Shown here piece after piece: positions 1 to 10,433 of a stretch of DNA of 64,000 bases (position 1 is the first letter of the stretch; every line of letters begins with the position of its first letter). The notes under the pieces were generated by a model. That model ran no database searches, was not told where the DNA came from, and saw only the letters and a program-made list of their open reading frames with translations. The DNA comes from Antrodiella citrinella (lineage: Eukaryota > Basidiomycota > Agaricomycetes > Polyporales > Steccherinaceae). The stretch is from contig SGPM01000057.1 of NCBI GenBank assembly GCA_004802725.1, forward strand, positions 1-64,000, in the 5' to 3' direction. A program made the position numbers and the translations under genes.

Positions 1-2841
1 CCAAAAGGGTGCGCGGCGCTGTAGTCCGCCATGCGGCTCAGGTAGAGCGAGCCCGTCGGGTCTGTCGGGTTCCATTCGGGGTGCGCGGCCTGTAAGTGTG
101 ACTTGTAGTCAGATTGAGGTTATACAAGAGGTCGTAGAATGAAAATACCTTGAAATTCAAAAAGCTCTTCTCCATCTTACCCTCCTTCGACATGAGCCGC
201 TCGTCCGCCACGTCCGTCGGTGCTCCAAACTGCGAAATGCGACCCACTTCAGTATGGGAAACAGCGGTGTCGCACATTGACTTTACACGTACCTTGATAT
301 TCCCATGCCTCTGGAAATCAAACACCGCAAAACTGCACACATACCCCAGCCCGTCCACATGTATACTGAACTCCCTGAAGAAATCAATGATGGCGGGCGC
401 GCACGGCGGGAGGGAGTACCACAGCACGAAAGGCGTCATGATCACCGACAAAATCTCATGTGCGAAGATCTCCACCTTCATCGCGAACAGCTCGCCGAAC
501 TGTTCGTGCACCTACAGGTCACAAAACGCAAGTGAGGCAATAAGTGGACGCGTCGATGCGGGCTCACACACCTTCTTGGAATGCAGCTCATCCTTCCACT
601 CCTCTGGCATATAATGCGTATACTGGATGACCTCCGTCATGAGCAGCTCTGGATCAAACACCCTGTTCTCCTCGGGTATCATCCCTCTCGACACAGCAAG
701 CATCGAACCAAACAGCGTCAGGTAGAACAAGACCGTCCGGTGGGGCGTGATCTCGAAATGCACGATCAGGTCGGGGTCCACGACGGACGCGAGGAGGAGG
801 ACCGCAGCGAACGACCCGGCGACGAACGAGACAAAGCTGTGACACACATGTTCAGCTCAACTAAACGAAGAAGCAGCGGGTGTGCAAAATCGCGTACCGC
901 ACTATGATAGCGAGTTTCTCATTCGGGAACTGCGCGATGTACATGCTCGCCATCGGATACGACTCGTTCAGCCTCCTCGCAAACAGATGTGGCAGTTCAT
1001 TGAACTCCCTGAACTTCCACTGCGCGAAAGGCGTATACCGTCGACCGCTGATATTGGACGGGTTCTTGTGGTATTCCTATGTAAACACCAATCAGAAAGA
1101 CATGCCTGGACGGAGGTCACAAGACGAACGTACCTCGAAGTAGCGGAAGAACGAGTACATGATAAGGTAGAGCACGATGAACGGCGCGAATATGGCATTC
1201 AGGATACCCATGAAGATGAGTCGTCTCCTCAGACTGCAAAACCACGTTCAGCAAACGTACGTACTCATGCAGCGGACGAGTGGACTCACCCATCGATCAA
1301 CGCCGCCCGATTCTTACTCTTCAAAAACACCTTCCTCACCTTCCCACTCGGATCAAACAAATACTCCATCAAACAAAACCTCAAATTCCACTCCAAAGCC
1401 CTCGTCAACAGCCTCCCCTTCCCCTCCTCCGGTGCGACGAATCGGCGCATGAAATTCGGCAGCGGCACGCGCAAGTCCAGGACTTCTTTGTTGAAGAGCG
1501 AGATGAGGTAGTTCTCTTGCCGCATGATTCGGTTCGCGACATCGTGGGCGTCGAGTTTGGCCGTGACGGAGGCGGAAGCGGCGGTTGATGAGATAGCGGT
1601 AAGGGGGTTCTCTTCGCGGATGGCTCCTATTCGCCGGACGACTTCGGGCCAGGATATCGTTTGTATATCAGCCTGGGCGACTGTGAGTGGGTTATACAAG
1701 GTAATAGAATGTGAGGAACGTACGTCGGGTATGCGGAGAAGGTATGTATAGAACCGATACATGTCTATCAGACGGATGATGCTGAAGACGTATGTGATGA
1801 TCTGCCACACGAAGAAGGTCGTGAATAGCAGAAAGAACAGAAGCGTGAATCCAGAAAATCTAGTAGCAACTGTCAGACTTTGCGCTCACACGACCAGAAG
1901 GGTAGCTTACCTAGAGACGCAGTAGGGTACGACCACTTCAGATAATTGTGTAGCCTGTTCATGGCGAATACGAGAGTAGTCAACGCAACCTAGCAGGAAG
2001 GTGGAGAACCCAATCACAAAGCCAACGGTCCTGTAAGCAGTCATGAATCAATTGCCCAATACATATCCCGACAAATGATGATTACCGACAGCAGGTTAAG
2101 TCCCCGAGATAGGGCGATACTGAATATTCCCTTTCCTTCATAATAGTAGTAGGCTTCCTGGAGAAACGCGTCCAGATTGTAGACATTGACCCAATTCCAC
2201 AGTGCACGCTCGTAAGCGTCGAGTCCACGCATCTGTTTCGGTCGGTAGTCGTTCAGTGGCTGCGCTCGCGGAGTCTCTTCCTCGACGTCGACCTCTGAAG
2301 GCCGCGGTGGTATCGACACACCCGCAGTGGGTAACATCGGCGCTGCCTGCTTGCGAGACGTAGAATACAGCGGTTGATGCCTCTTCACCTCCTTCGCCTT
2401 GTCCGTTGATGGGGGTCCACCTGGGGTAGGGGACTTACGCGTCCCGGGCGTTTCGATCATGAAGTTCTGCGGAGGCTCCTCGTCGGACGAGTCGTGTTCG
2501 TGGTTCTTATCGTCCTGCTTGATGTTCGGTCGCAGCACGCTCATTTGCGAGGCGTCGCCCCGCCACGAGACCCGTTGTTTGCCCTTTGCCTTGTGGCTCA
2601 TAGATAGCAGCCCACTGCGGCGCACATGGTTACCAGACTCCAAGTCCTCCTCGTTCTCCTCCTCTTCCTCCAACACCGACTGGTTTGCCTGCATGTAACC
2701 TTGGTATGTTCTCCCCATCGGGTTCAGCATGTTGAGGAAGGGGCGGGAGCTGCTGGCTCCAGGATATACGGATTGCGAAGCGTGCATGGAGCGGGAAGAG
2801 GACAAGGGCCGTGCAGAGGGACTTGGGGGAGATTTGGACAT
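1..2841 (-). CDS. ATG9: Autophagy-related protein 9 (lipid scramblase), 3' end truncated by window edge
   Basis: Multi-exon gene. ATG9 is the multispanning membrane protein and lipid scramblase of the autophagy machinery, cycling on Golgi-derived vesicles that seed the phagophore. The N-terminal ~200 residues are disordered, Ser/Pro-rich and acidic (2270-2841). The conserved core then follows: [20 protein letters not shown] near 2150-2210, hydrophobic segments at 1800-2100, [16 protein letters not shown] near 1620-1670, [20 protein letters not shown] near 1430-1500, and further membrane segments with [14 protein letters not shown] at 760-830 and the [15 protein letters not shown] stretch near 390-440. 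These match ATG9 in order. I chose the ATG at 2841 (MSKSPPSPS); the frame stays open upstream only to a non-ATG start. Short introns interrupt the gene, for example near 1690-1720, 1080-1130 and 520-545. The stop lies beyond base 1. Confidence 0.95.
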
Positions 2842-3370
2842 TTTATAAGAAGGGCAGAGGCTGAGTGCGTCAGCCTGGGCGGTGTAGTGCCGCAGATACT
2901 GTGTTCTCCCAGCTGAGCAGGTTCGAAAGGGGACAACACTCGATTGCAGCCACCCAGGAGGCGCGCACGTTATTTTGTACGTCAACTCCATTTATGGAAG
3001 TGATAACCCTCCTCGTTGTGGCGCGGTCACTTTTTGCACGGACGACCAGTGCCTATGCTCTTCATCCCATACGACATCCCACAAGCCCGACCTAACATCC
3101 AAGATCTTTAGACTTCTTTCCGAATTTTACTTGTTGCTTTCGTTGCAGTGCTCATTTCGTTGCTTCAAGGACGTCGGTTTCTGTCTTGTGCTTCTCGACC
3201 CTCTGTAAACAAATTTCGCGTCTCTATGGCCGAGGTGACATGTTAAAAACTTCAGTCCAGGTACGTTCTAGTGCATAGATCAGAGATCATTGATAAATCG
3301 TCTGTTCAGGACATCAACGCCTGAGACCTGCCGCTGGAGACTGCGCGTGCAAGGTCAATATATGCGATAC
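2842..3370. other. Intergenic stretch upstream of ATG9, downstream of the tandem array
   Basis: About 530 bases with no supported gene. It should hold the ATG9 promoter and 5' leader on the minus strand and the 3' flank of the first array gene. I see no repeat or RNA gene in it. Confidence 0.6.
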
Positions 3371-4217
3371 TCAAATTGTGCTAGGAAGATACGTGTTGTC
3401 GTACTCCCATACAGGACATGTGGTATTATCTAGCCTCCAATCGTACTCGCGTTCCGTCATCCTCAATGATATGATCATCTGTGGCATGCGCATTTTGAGA
3501 AGTTCTCTGTATCCCAATTCCTTCCGATATATCCACTGGCCGCTCGCCACTACTCCATATACTATTCCTATTCTGCCTTGANATCGACTTTCTCCATCTT
3601 CTTTGTCGTCGTCCTCTAGTCTGGCTCGCTCAACAACTTCTTCCGTTGTCAGCTTGAGACTATCCCTCTCTGCATCGGATAGCTCTGTCCATCCGGACTC
3701 CGTCCACCGCTTCCCAATCAAACATCCCCCTCCAGTTTCCGAATGCCAGAAGAACATAACGAAAGGGTACCCCGCGTCGTTACTCACGGATAGAATCGTG
3801 ATAGAACCGCCAAGGTCCTCTGTGTATCCTTGGTCCTCTGCGACTTCTATGGGTATGTAGCAGTGTCGTCGTCCTTTCGCCATTCTGGTCTTCCCAAACA
3901 CCAAGTGCAACGAACCCACGTCGGAACTCCCCTTGAGGTTCTTAGATGCGGGACTCTCAGGTTTGATTGCCGTGCTCTCGAGGACCAACTTGCTATCGCG
4001 GTAGCGTTCGTCTGACCTCTTCTCAGACGTCCATTCATTGCATTGGTCGGATCTGTCGGGATGCTCGATGAACTCCCAGATCCAACGATAGGTTCCTAGT
4101 GCCTCTTGCAGAGTCACGGTGGAAACTAGTGCTCCTCCGGACTATGCCACTCGTTAGGACAACAAGTGCGGCGAAGTTAAAACTGACTTCTAAGCCTTCT
4201 GGCCAGGACGTCATCAT
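3371..4217 (-). CDS. Tandem-array family protein, copy 1 (unknown function)
   Basis: First of five related minus-strand genes; I do not recognise the family. Model: exon 1 at 4188-4217 (starts MMTSWPEGLE), 46-base intron 4142-4187 with donor GTCAGT and a CTAAC branch site, exon 2 at 3371-4141, joined in phase 0. Family landmarks in exon 2: STVTLQEALGTYRWIWE, then SKLVLEST, NLKGSSDVGSLHLVFG, a KGRRHCYIPIE segment, SNDAGYPFVMFFW and GCLIGKRWTESGW. The carboxyl end differs from copies 3 and 4: no long acidic tail, instead a segment ending in EREYDWRLDNTTCPVWEYDN. One N at 3582 leaves a residue unknown. No signal peptide or membrane segment is visible. Neighbours are ATG9 downstream and copy 2 upstream, all on one strand. 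Confidence 0.7.
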
Positions 4218-4675
4218 AAACTTGTTCGACCCGTAAACTCCGAACAACGCCAACGAGGTAGTTAAACAACTTGGACGATGTTTTCAATTTATATATGTTC
4301 CTGAAGTTTCGGAGCCGCCCCCCACTGCGACTCCGCAATGACACACGGTCCCGACTCCCGTGCCCGACATGCTACTCGCGTATACGACAAGTCGAGTGAT
4401 CTGCAGTTGAATCGGTACGTAGTCGCTGCGAACATACAGCGACCCGCTCGCTCATTTTTCATCAGCAAGACGGCTCAGAACACGTCCTAATTCCAGACTT
4501 CCATCTCTGATCACGCACAGGTCATAATAGCGCAAGATCAACACCATATCCCTGCAAGACCATGAACGAGTTGTTGTATCCTACTCGTCTTCCATCACCA
4601 CCACTGCGCCTATCGATGTTCTCCCTTCACTTAGAGCATATGTCAAGGAGCACTCGTCTTCTACATTCGTCTCGA

Positions 4676-5343
4676 TCAGCGCGCATCATCTTTCATTCCC
4701 CCGTCCATCTGAACTTCTTCCAACTTGCTCGTCATCTCCTCCTTCTCCGTTGGTTCAGTCACTTTCTCCCCGGTCAAACCGATACCCAATCTATCCCTCT
4801 CTCCATCTGACAGCTCCAGCCATTCGGCCTCTGACATCCACCGCTTCCCAATTATACACCCACGTCGAAGGTTCGAACGCCAACTGAACATAACAAAGGG
4901 GTGCCCTGCGTCGTCTCTCGCAGACATGATACACAAGCACCCTCTAACTTCCTCTTCACACCCCTCCTCTTTCTCGATTTTCATGACGATATACGCGTGG
5001 TGCCGTCCCTTCGCCATCCTAGTCCCGCCGAACGACATGTGCAACAAGCCCATGTCGAATCTCCCCTTGAGATTCTTCGATGCTGGGCTCTCTGGTTCCG
5101 TGCTATCAAGGACGAACTTGCTACCGTCTGATCGCTCGTCGGACGTCCATTCGTGACATTCGTCGGACGTTGAATCGTAACGCCCTACGGATCCCCAAAC
5201 CCAACGATAGTTTCCAAGCGCATCCTTCAGAGATACGGTGGAAAGAAGTGCTCCACCGGACTATACCGCACATCAGGTACATTCACTTCTGCATCCGAGC
5301 AAGGTGAACCAATACTCACTTCTAGTCCGTTCGGATAGGGCAT
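4676..5343 (-). CDS. Tandem-array family protein, copy 2 (short form)
   Basis: Model: exon 1 at 5320-5343 (24 bases, MPYPNGLE), 59-base intron 5261-5319 (GTGAGT...TATAG), exon 2 at 4676-5260, phase 0. The join gives MPYPNGLE-SGGALLSTVSLKDALGN, closely matching copy 1 (SGGALVSTVTLQEALGT). Landmarks follow in the family order: YRWVW, SKFVLDST, NLKGRFDMGLLHMSFGG, KGRHHAYIVMK, ARDDAGHPFVMFSW, GCIIGKRWMSEAEW, ERDRLGIGL. The carboxyl end stops about 40 residues after that block, without an acidic tract. Copies 1 and 2 are the closest pair, sharing TRMAKGR and ESPASKNLKG, which suggests a recent duplication. Function unknown. Confidence 0.7.
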
Positions 5344-5664
5344 CGTAGTACACGCGGGCTGCGTCGACCGCAAGGATACCCAAGGAGACTTTCAAACAGC
5401 TCGAAGGGCCGGATTCGATGTCATTAACAAACTTGACGCCTCTGCTCAAGTCGCACACGGTCTCGTGACATCTTATCTTCGTGTCACTGTTGGCCACGGG
5501 TTATAAAGTCAGATTAAGCAGACGCAATACTGGTGCGTAGCCATTTCCAAAGTAGAACGAAATGAGAAAAAGCTAAGAATCATTGTACTAGGTAGTAGCG
5601 GCGAGGAACAGAGCCTTCCAGCGGCCACTAGAAAGGTCTTGCTTGATAAGGGTGGCGCGCACCT

Positions 5665-6630
5665 CTACTTGTTGTTCGCTTTTGCCTTCTTTTGGGGAGC
5701 AATAGTATTCTTGAGAGTTGCGCTGGACAACGCTCGCTTGCGTCCTTTATCGTTGTCCTGTTCGACCTTGCTCGCCGCATCCTCATTTCTGAGCTTGTCT
5801 TCTGCATCAGATTCCTCCTCCTTCTCCTCCTCATCGTCGTCTTCATCACCATCACCATCGTCGTCGTTTTCGTCATCCTCATCGTCGTCTTCTTCTTCAT
5901 CGTCGTCTTCTTCTTCATCGTCATCATCTTCTCCCTCATCCACACCGTCAGGTTCCGTCCCCCCTTCGGCCTTCCTCTTTTCTGCAATTCTCTCCTTCTT
6001 TTCTGCACGTTCCTCTATCCTCAACCGCTTCCTTAGGACTTTTCGGCGCTCGCCAATACCCAACCTGAAGTTCTCTGCTGTTGATGACGTCTCCCAACCC
6101 GAGCCCGTCCACCGCTTTCCGATAAGCCACCCCTCCTGACCATACGCGGAAGCCCAACAAAATCTGATGAAAGGGTGCCCCGTGTCATCCTTGACGGGTA
6201 GGATCATGAACTCGGGGCCGTTGACCTCCTCAGACCCCCTTTCGCGAAAATAATCCTCGTCCTCGTCGAGTGCATAGTGATGTCTGAGCCCTTGTTGAGT
6301 CGCACCGTCGAACGGAAGGTAGAGCGAACCCATGATGAAAGTGCCATTTAGGTTCGCAGCTTCCGGGGCGTCGGGTACCGTGCTCTTGAGGACGAATTTG
6401 CTGTCAAGGTAGGTTTTCGCCGCTCCCTCGTGATACGACCACGATTCGCCCTCCTCGAACTCAGAGTGTTCCTCCCAGATCCAACGATAGGTTCCTAACG
6501 CGTCTTTTAGAGACACGGTCGACAGTCGTGCTGCGATAGGCTGATACGTGGCACGTCAAATACTGTCTTTGGGGTACGTGCGACGTGTCAAAGCTAAACT
6601 CACCTCTAGATCTTCCGGCCAGCCTGGCAT
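5665..6630 (-). CDS. Tandem-array family protein, copy 3, with long acidic tail and basic C-terminus
   Basis: Model: exon 1 at 6604-6630 (27 bases, MPGWPEDLE), 63-base intron 6541-6603, exon 2 at 5665-6540, phase 0. The family core reads STVSLKDALGTYRWIWEEHS, SKFVLKST, NLNGTFIMGSLYLPF, KDDTGHPFIRFCW, GWLIGKRWTGSGWE, FRLGIGERRK. After a Lys/Arg/Glu-rich helix-like segment (RLRIEERAEKKERIAEKRK) comes a run of almost only Asp/Glu of about 50 residues (roughly 5810-5960), and then a basic end with GRKRALSS and KKAKANNK. An acidic tract followed by basic clusters is common in nuclear chromatin- or ribosome-associated proteins; nuclear location here is inference. This is the most complete copy of the array. 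Confidence 0.75.
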
Positions 6631-6925
6631 TGGGAACTTGTTCGACGCGTAAACTGCAAGAAATACGCGCGAATGAAGAGCTGGAGAGATTCAAATGTCC
6701 AAAGCAAGCGTCAAGACACGCGTTTACTTCGACTTCGCGTATGCACACGTGGAGCGTCCATCATACTCGATCACACACAATCCCGGCCGTGGATAGGCAA
6801 ATAAGAGTGGCGGGTAAGTTTCGTGTGTGCAAGTCACTACTTGCTAACGTATAGAGAGCTACTACATATGATCGTAGGAATCAGCGGCGAGGAATGGACC
6901 GGACGTTTGAAGGGTCCAGGAAGGG

Positions 6926-7847
6926 TCAGGCCTCCGCCGAGTCAGCGTGCTCTACCTTCGCCTTCTTATGCGACCCATCAGCGTCGCGATCCTGGACAGT
7001 TGCAGAGGACGACGCTCGTTTGCGGCCTTGGGCCTGCTCAATGATCTCGGCATCCTCTCCCTCTTTCGCAAATTCCTTGATTTTCAGCTCCGAGTTCCTC
7101 CGCACCATAGGCATCGCTCTCATCTTCATCGTCACTGTCCTCCTCGTCCTCGCCGTCTCTCTCGTCACTGCTCACTTTGTCCTCCTCCTCGTCGCTTCCT
7201 TCGAAGTCGTCGTCGACGTCCTCTCCTTTGACCCGCATCTCCTCCTTCTTTTCCGCCCGTTCCTGTTCCTTCATATGCTCCTTCATTGCTTTTCGACGCA
7301 AGCCGATACCTATCCTCTGTCTCTCTTCACTTGACATCTCTACCCAGCCCGAACCCGACCACCGCTTACCGATAAGCCACCCAGATTGACCGCAGTCACC
7401 AGACCAGCTGCCTCTGATGAAGGGGTGTCCTTCGTTGAAGACGTCCGCCCCTTCCCGTTCTCCAAACGACTTCTCGTCATGACAGATTTCGTATTCGTGT
7501 CTGAAGTTCCCGATCCACCTTGCGTGGGAAAAACGCAATTGAATATCGCCCAGACCGAAGCTTCCTGTGAGGTTGCCACGTTTCCTAGAATTCGGAGCGT
7601 CGAGTGACGTGCTTTCAAATTCGAGGACGAATTTGTTCATGAGATTCTGCTCATTCAAGTCATGATACGTCCATGGGCTGCCCTGGCCGATTTCAGAGTG
7701 CTCCTCCCAGACCCAACGATATTCTCCAAACGTGTCTTTCAGAGGAACCGTCGTAAGTCGTGCTGCCACGAGCTAATACTAGGTGTCAAATGATATCTAT
7801 GGGGTGTGCCGTAGGTGGGCTTACCTCTAGATACTTCGGCCACCCAT
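6926..7847 (-). pseudogene. Tandem-array family, copy 4: exon-1 and tail frame breaks
   Basis: Exon 2 (5' end at 7772) carries the family core: RLTTVPLKDTFGEYRWVWEE, NKFVLEFEST, NLTGSFGLGDIQLRF, EGHPFIRGSW, GWLIGKRWSGSGWVEMSS, RQRIGIGLRRK, then an acidic tract. Two breaks are visible. The exon that should begin at the ATG at 7847 is 23 bases long (7825-7847), while the other copies have 24, 27, 30 and 51; read from that ATG it gives only MGGRSI and a stop. At the other end the main frame stops at 7038, but another frame continues to about 6926 with GRKRASSSATVQD and SHKKAKVEH, clearly matching the basic end of copy 3. Either the copy has decayed at both ends or the draft has single-base errors there. 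An alternative frame upstream of the intron is open, so expression of a variant protein cannot be excluded. Confidence 0.55.
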
Positions 7848-8236
7848 GGTATCGACGTTGAGTTGTTCGATGCGTGAAGTTCAAGCGGAAGAGGATTGTA
7901 GCAACTTGAAGGTGAGTACGAATCCTTCAAAGTTCAAAGTGACGTGTTTGCTTATTATGTCAGTCTCGTCCAAAGCCACCGTGCCGCTGACGAAGCGAGC
8001 TCGTACGCTACAGTGCAAACATCGAGCAAACAGTGTATTCATTCTAACTTGCAGCTATTTGAGGAGCACACAATATGAGGGCATGTGTCTAGATATACAT
8101 TTGTGAAGAAGCGGGAACCATACCCTGCGAATTGGAAACACAATGGCGTTGAAATCTGAGGTATTTGAGTTAGAGGAGCGTGAATAGTCAAGCAGAGACA
8201 AAATACCTCAATGACGAACGCGACAATCAGTTGGAG

Positions 8237-8944
8237 TCATCTTTGGTGACTGAAAGCTTTTTCTTCCCGAGGATTCCAACATGGGATTCTGCAGACTCTT
8301 CTCCGCTTCTTTTGAATGGACGCCTGCAGTTCCTCGGCCTTGACCTCCCCGCGCCTCTTCAGCTCATTGTAATCCACATCGATACCCAGCCTGGCTCTCT
8401 CGGTCTCTGTCAACCCCGTGCGTACGGACCTCTTTCCGATGAAGGAACCGCCGCACGGTCCACAGCCTGAATGACCACCGTTCCACTGGAACTGGATGGA
8501 AGGTGCTCTTTGTCATCGACTGTGCTCGAGACCTTGGTGCGGTTTCCGAACGGCATAATACTTCTCTCCGAGTGCTCGTCGCCGTAGTCCAATTCGATGA
8601 TCTCATACACATTCTTCTCCTCCTTGACCGGCCTTTGAATTTTGCGTGAAATTCGCAGATGTCAAATCGGCCGGTGACGCTAGCCAATTCCTTCGTCGCT
8701 TCGATGGTAAAGCCGTCTCCTGTGTCGCCAGTGTAATCGTCAGATCCCTCTTGTCCTGGATTCTCCCAGAACCATTCGTAGAATCCAGATACATCCTGCA
8801 AAGGAATTGACTTGTATTTTTCTACTTCCTGGGGATAGCAATGATCATTATTTATGTGATGCATATATGACAGGGCCTTTCGTAAATACTCACCACACCG
8901 GCTGCGATCTGGCCATCTTTCCAATACTTAGGACCATTAGCCAT
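8237..8944 (-). pseudogene. Tandem-array family, copy 5: broken by at least two frameshifts
   Basis: Most upstream and most divergent copy. Exon 1 (8894-8944, 17 codons, MANGPKYWKDGQIAAGV) joins across a 65-base intron (8829-8893) to exon 2, which starts EVEKYKSIPLQDVSGFYEWF. From there family homology passes through three frames: the first ends near 8640 (FDICEFHAKF), the second covers about 8500-8635 (RPVKEEKNVYEIIELDYGDE to STVDDKEH), the third runs from about 8505 to the stop at 8237 (PSIQFQWNGG, GGSFIGKRSVRTGL, ERARLGIDVDYNELKRR). No intron fits either switch. The third frame stays open for about 90 codons and keeps the family's SFIGKR/ERARLGI block, so the decay is recent or the breaks are sequence errors. 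Function unknown. Confidence 0.6.
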
Positions 8945-9389
8945 TGTGATTTCGAGGAAGATGTAGTATGTCGTGAACAAGTGAGAATGAGGTTTCAAGC
9001 GATTTAAGTACCTCCCCTAACATGCTCCAACGGGGGCCGCAGACCGTCCTAAATTCCTAATCGCGACTCACAAACATTCGGGATATCCCATTCAGTGTAA
9101 CCGGTTTCAACGTCGTGCGCAGTGCTAAAACGTCTGGACTGTTTTCTGTCTTCAGTACAAGAGTACAGAATATTGGCAGCAACGTGGAAATGAACATACC
9201 CGTGAATCCAGTGCTGAGACCTGCATACGGTCGATAGTCGTGAACGTCGGAAACCTGGTGACTGAAGTGAAACTACTACAACCAAAGAACAAGGGCAGTG
9301 AAGAGGAAGCGGTGGTATTATGTTGCTGATAATAGTACATTAATTATGTTGTGATAAACCATGCATTTGAGGCAAAAGGGAAAACTGGT
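8945..9389. other. Intergenic stretch between array copy 5 and COA1
   Basis: About 445 bases without a supported gene; short frames here have no coding features I can defend. It should hold the promoter of array copy 5 and the 3' flank of COA1. Confidence 0.5.
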
Positions 9390-10204
9390 TCACGAAAACG
9401 CGCTGGCAGGAATGTTGACAACCTGACCATCGTCACGGATCACTTTGAACCGTACTATGCAAACGTTAGCCAAAGACGATATGTTAATATATGGATGCAT
9501 GCTCACTGATAGTGAATGGTTCTCCCTTTGCTTTGCGAATGCTAGTGAAGTACAATGTCCCTGAAGCTGGAACACAAGTTCAATTGACTAACAGAACTCC
9601 GGACACAGCATTGAGCTTACCATTGCTGCCTTTGACTCTGCAGCTCAAATCAACATTTCCCTGCAGCATTCGGTTCTAAGGTACGGTGGTCAGCAATGTT
9701 TGTCGCACAGAATCCAAGAATTAACGCACTGCTCCGCTAATCCATGGATCTCCATTCAAATACCACGCCGGCTCAGGTCGGATGGACTCCCCGAGCAACT
9801 CCTGCAATTCAGTGTTCTCTCGCACGATGGTCACTAACCGCTTGAATACTGAACTGGAGATCTTCTCTTGATTCTGTGCATACGCATAGAACAGTCCCCA
9901 TGCAGCACAACCAAATACTCCTAACGCAACGATGACGGGCCATTTACGCTACCGAAGGTCAGGACGGGAAACTATGCAGCACACAGTTATTGCCTACCTG
10001 CAAAGGAGGCAAATCTCGTGGTTGAGGCCGCGTGTAGTATTCCCGTGGTTTGGACGCTTCTGAGTATGTGACCGTGTCCGGGAGTTTGGACGGAGGTGGT
10101 CGCGGTAGCTCAGTGTATGTTGCATAGCATCGTGTCCTTGGTATATGTTGCAAAATCTGCCTCTGTACTCGTTTCGAGGTTGAAAATACGACGGAGGAGG
10201 ACAT
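9390..10204 (-). CDS. COA1: Cytochrome c oxidase assembly factor 1 (Coa1), mitochondrial inner membrane
   Basis: Four or five short exons. Start ATG at 10204 (MSSSVVFSTSKRVQRQ) gives an Arg-rich mitochondrial presequence with PRTRCYATYT. After an intron ending GGTAG near 9955 the next exon reads RKWPVIVALGVFGCAAWGLF, a single membrane segment. The Coa1 domain follows: SSVFKRLVTIVRENTELQEL, LGESIRPEPAWYLNGDPWIS, then MLQGNVDLSCRVKGSN, LYFTSIRKAKGEPFTI and VRFKVIRDDGQVVNIPASAF. This order (transmembrane helix, LG-x-x-I-x-P-W-x-x-NG, then a beta-rich GTLYF part) is that of Coa1, which helps Cox1 mature during complex IV assembly. It shares a 229-base divergent promoter with COG6. Exon borders in the 3' half are my reading of GT-AG signals. 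Confidence 0.85.
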
Positions 10205-10433
10205 AGTGGATGTTTTAGCGAAGAAGAGGGCTGAGCCCACTTTACCTGTAACGTGAATCTACAACGGGCGCTAGCGGATAATATGCTTGTTTCCAAACGT
10301 CCAAGTTACATCTCTACCATTGCGCGTAAGTTCGCATGTTCCTTGTACTGTGTGATACCGAACCTCAAGAATATTTTGCTCGTAGAAGTGGGTTCTTTCT
10401 CAATAGCAGGTGTACGATACCCTTCACACGGGC
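10205..10433. promoter_or_regulatory. Divergent promoter between COA1 and COG6
   Basis: The 229 bases separate the two start codons on opposite strands, so both promoters must lie here or in the first exons. No specific factor site is claimed. Confidence 0.5.

Noticed and set aside
2842..2991. Extension of ATG9 upstream of the ATG at 2841
   Set aside because: The extension has no ATG in frame that looks like a start and its sequence is unlike ATG9; treated as leader.
4188..4253. A longer first exon for array copies 1-4 in another frame (for example LRVEQV...RSR in copies 1 and 3), joined in phase 1
   Set aside because: It also splices in frame, and I first preferred it, but it needs non-ATG starts and does not fit copy 5, whose ATG exon joins in phase 0. 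The short-exon model gives consistent lengths in four copies.
5639..6139. Plus-strand frame rich in Ser (166 codons)
   Set aside because: It is the antisense shadow of the Asp/Glu tract of array copy 3; the minus-strand frame carries the family motifs.
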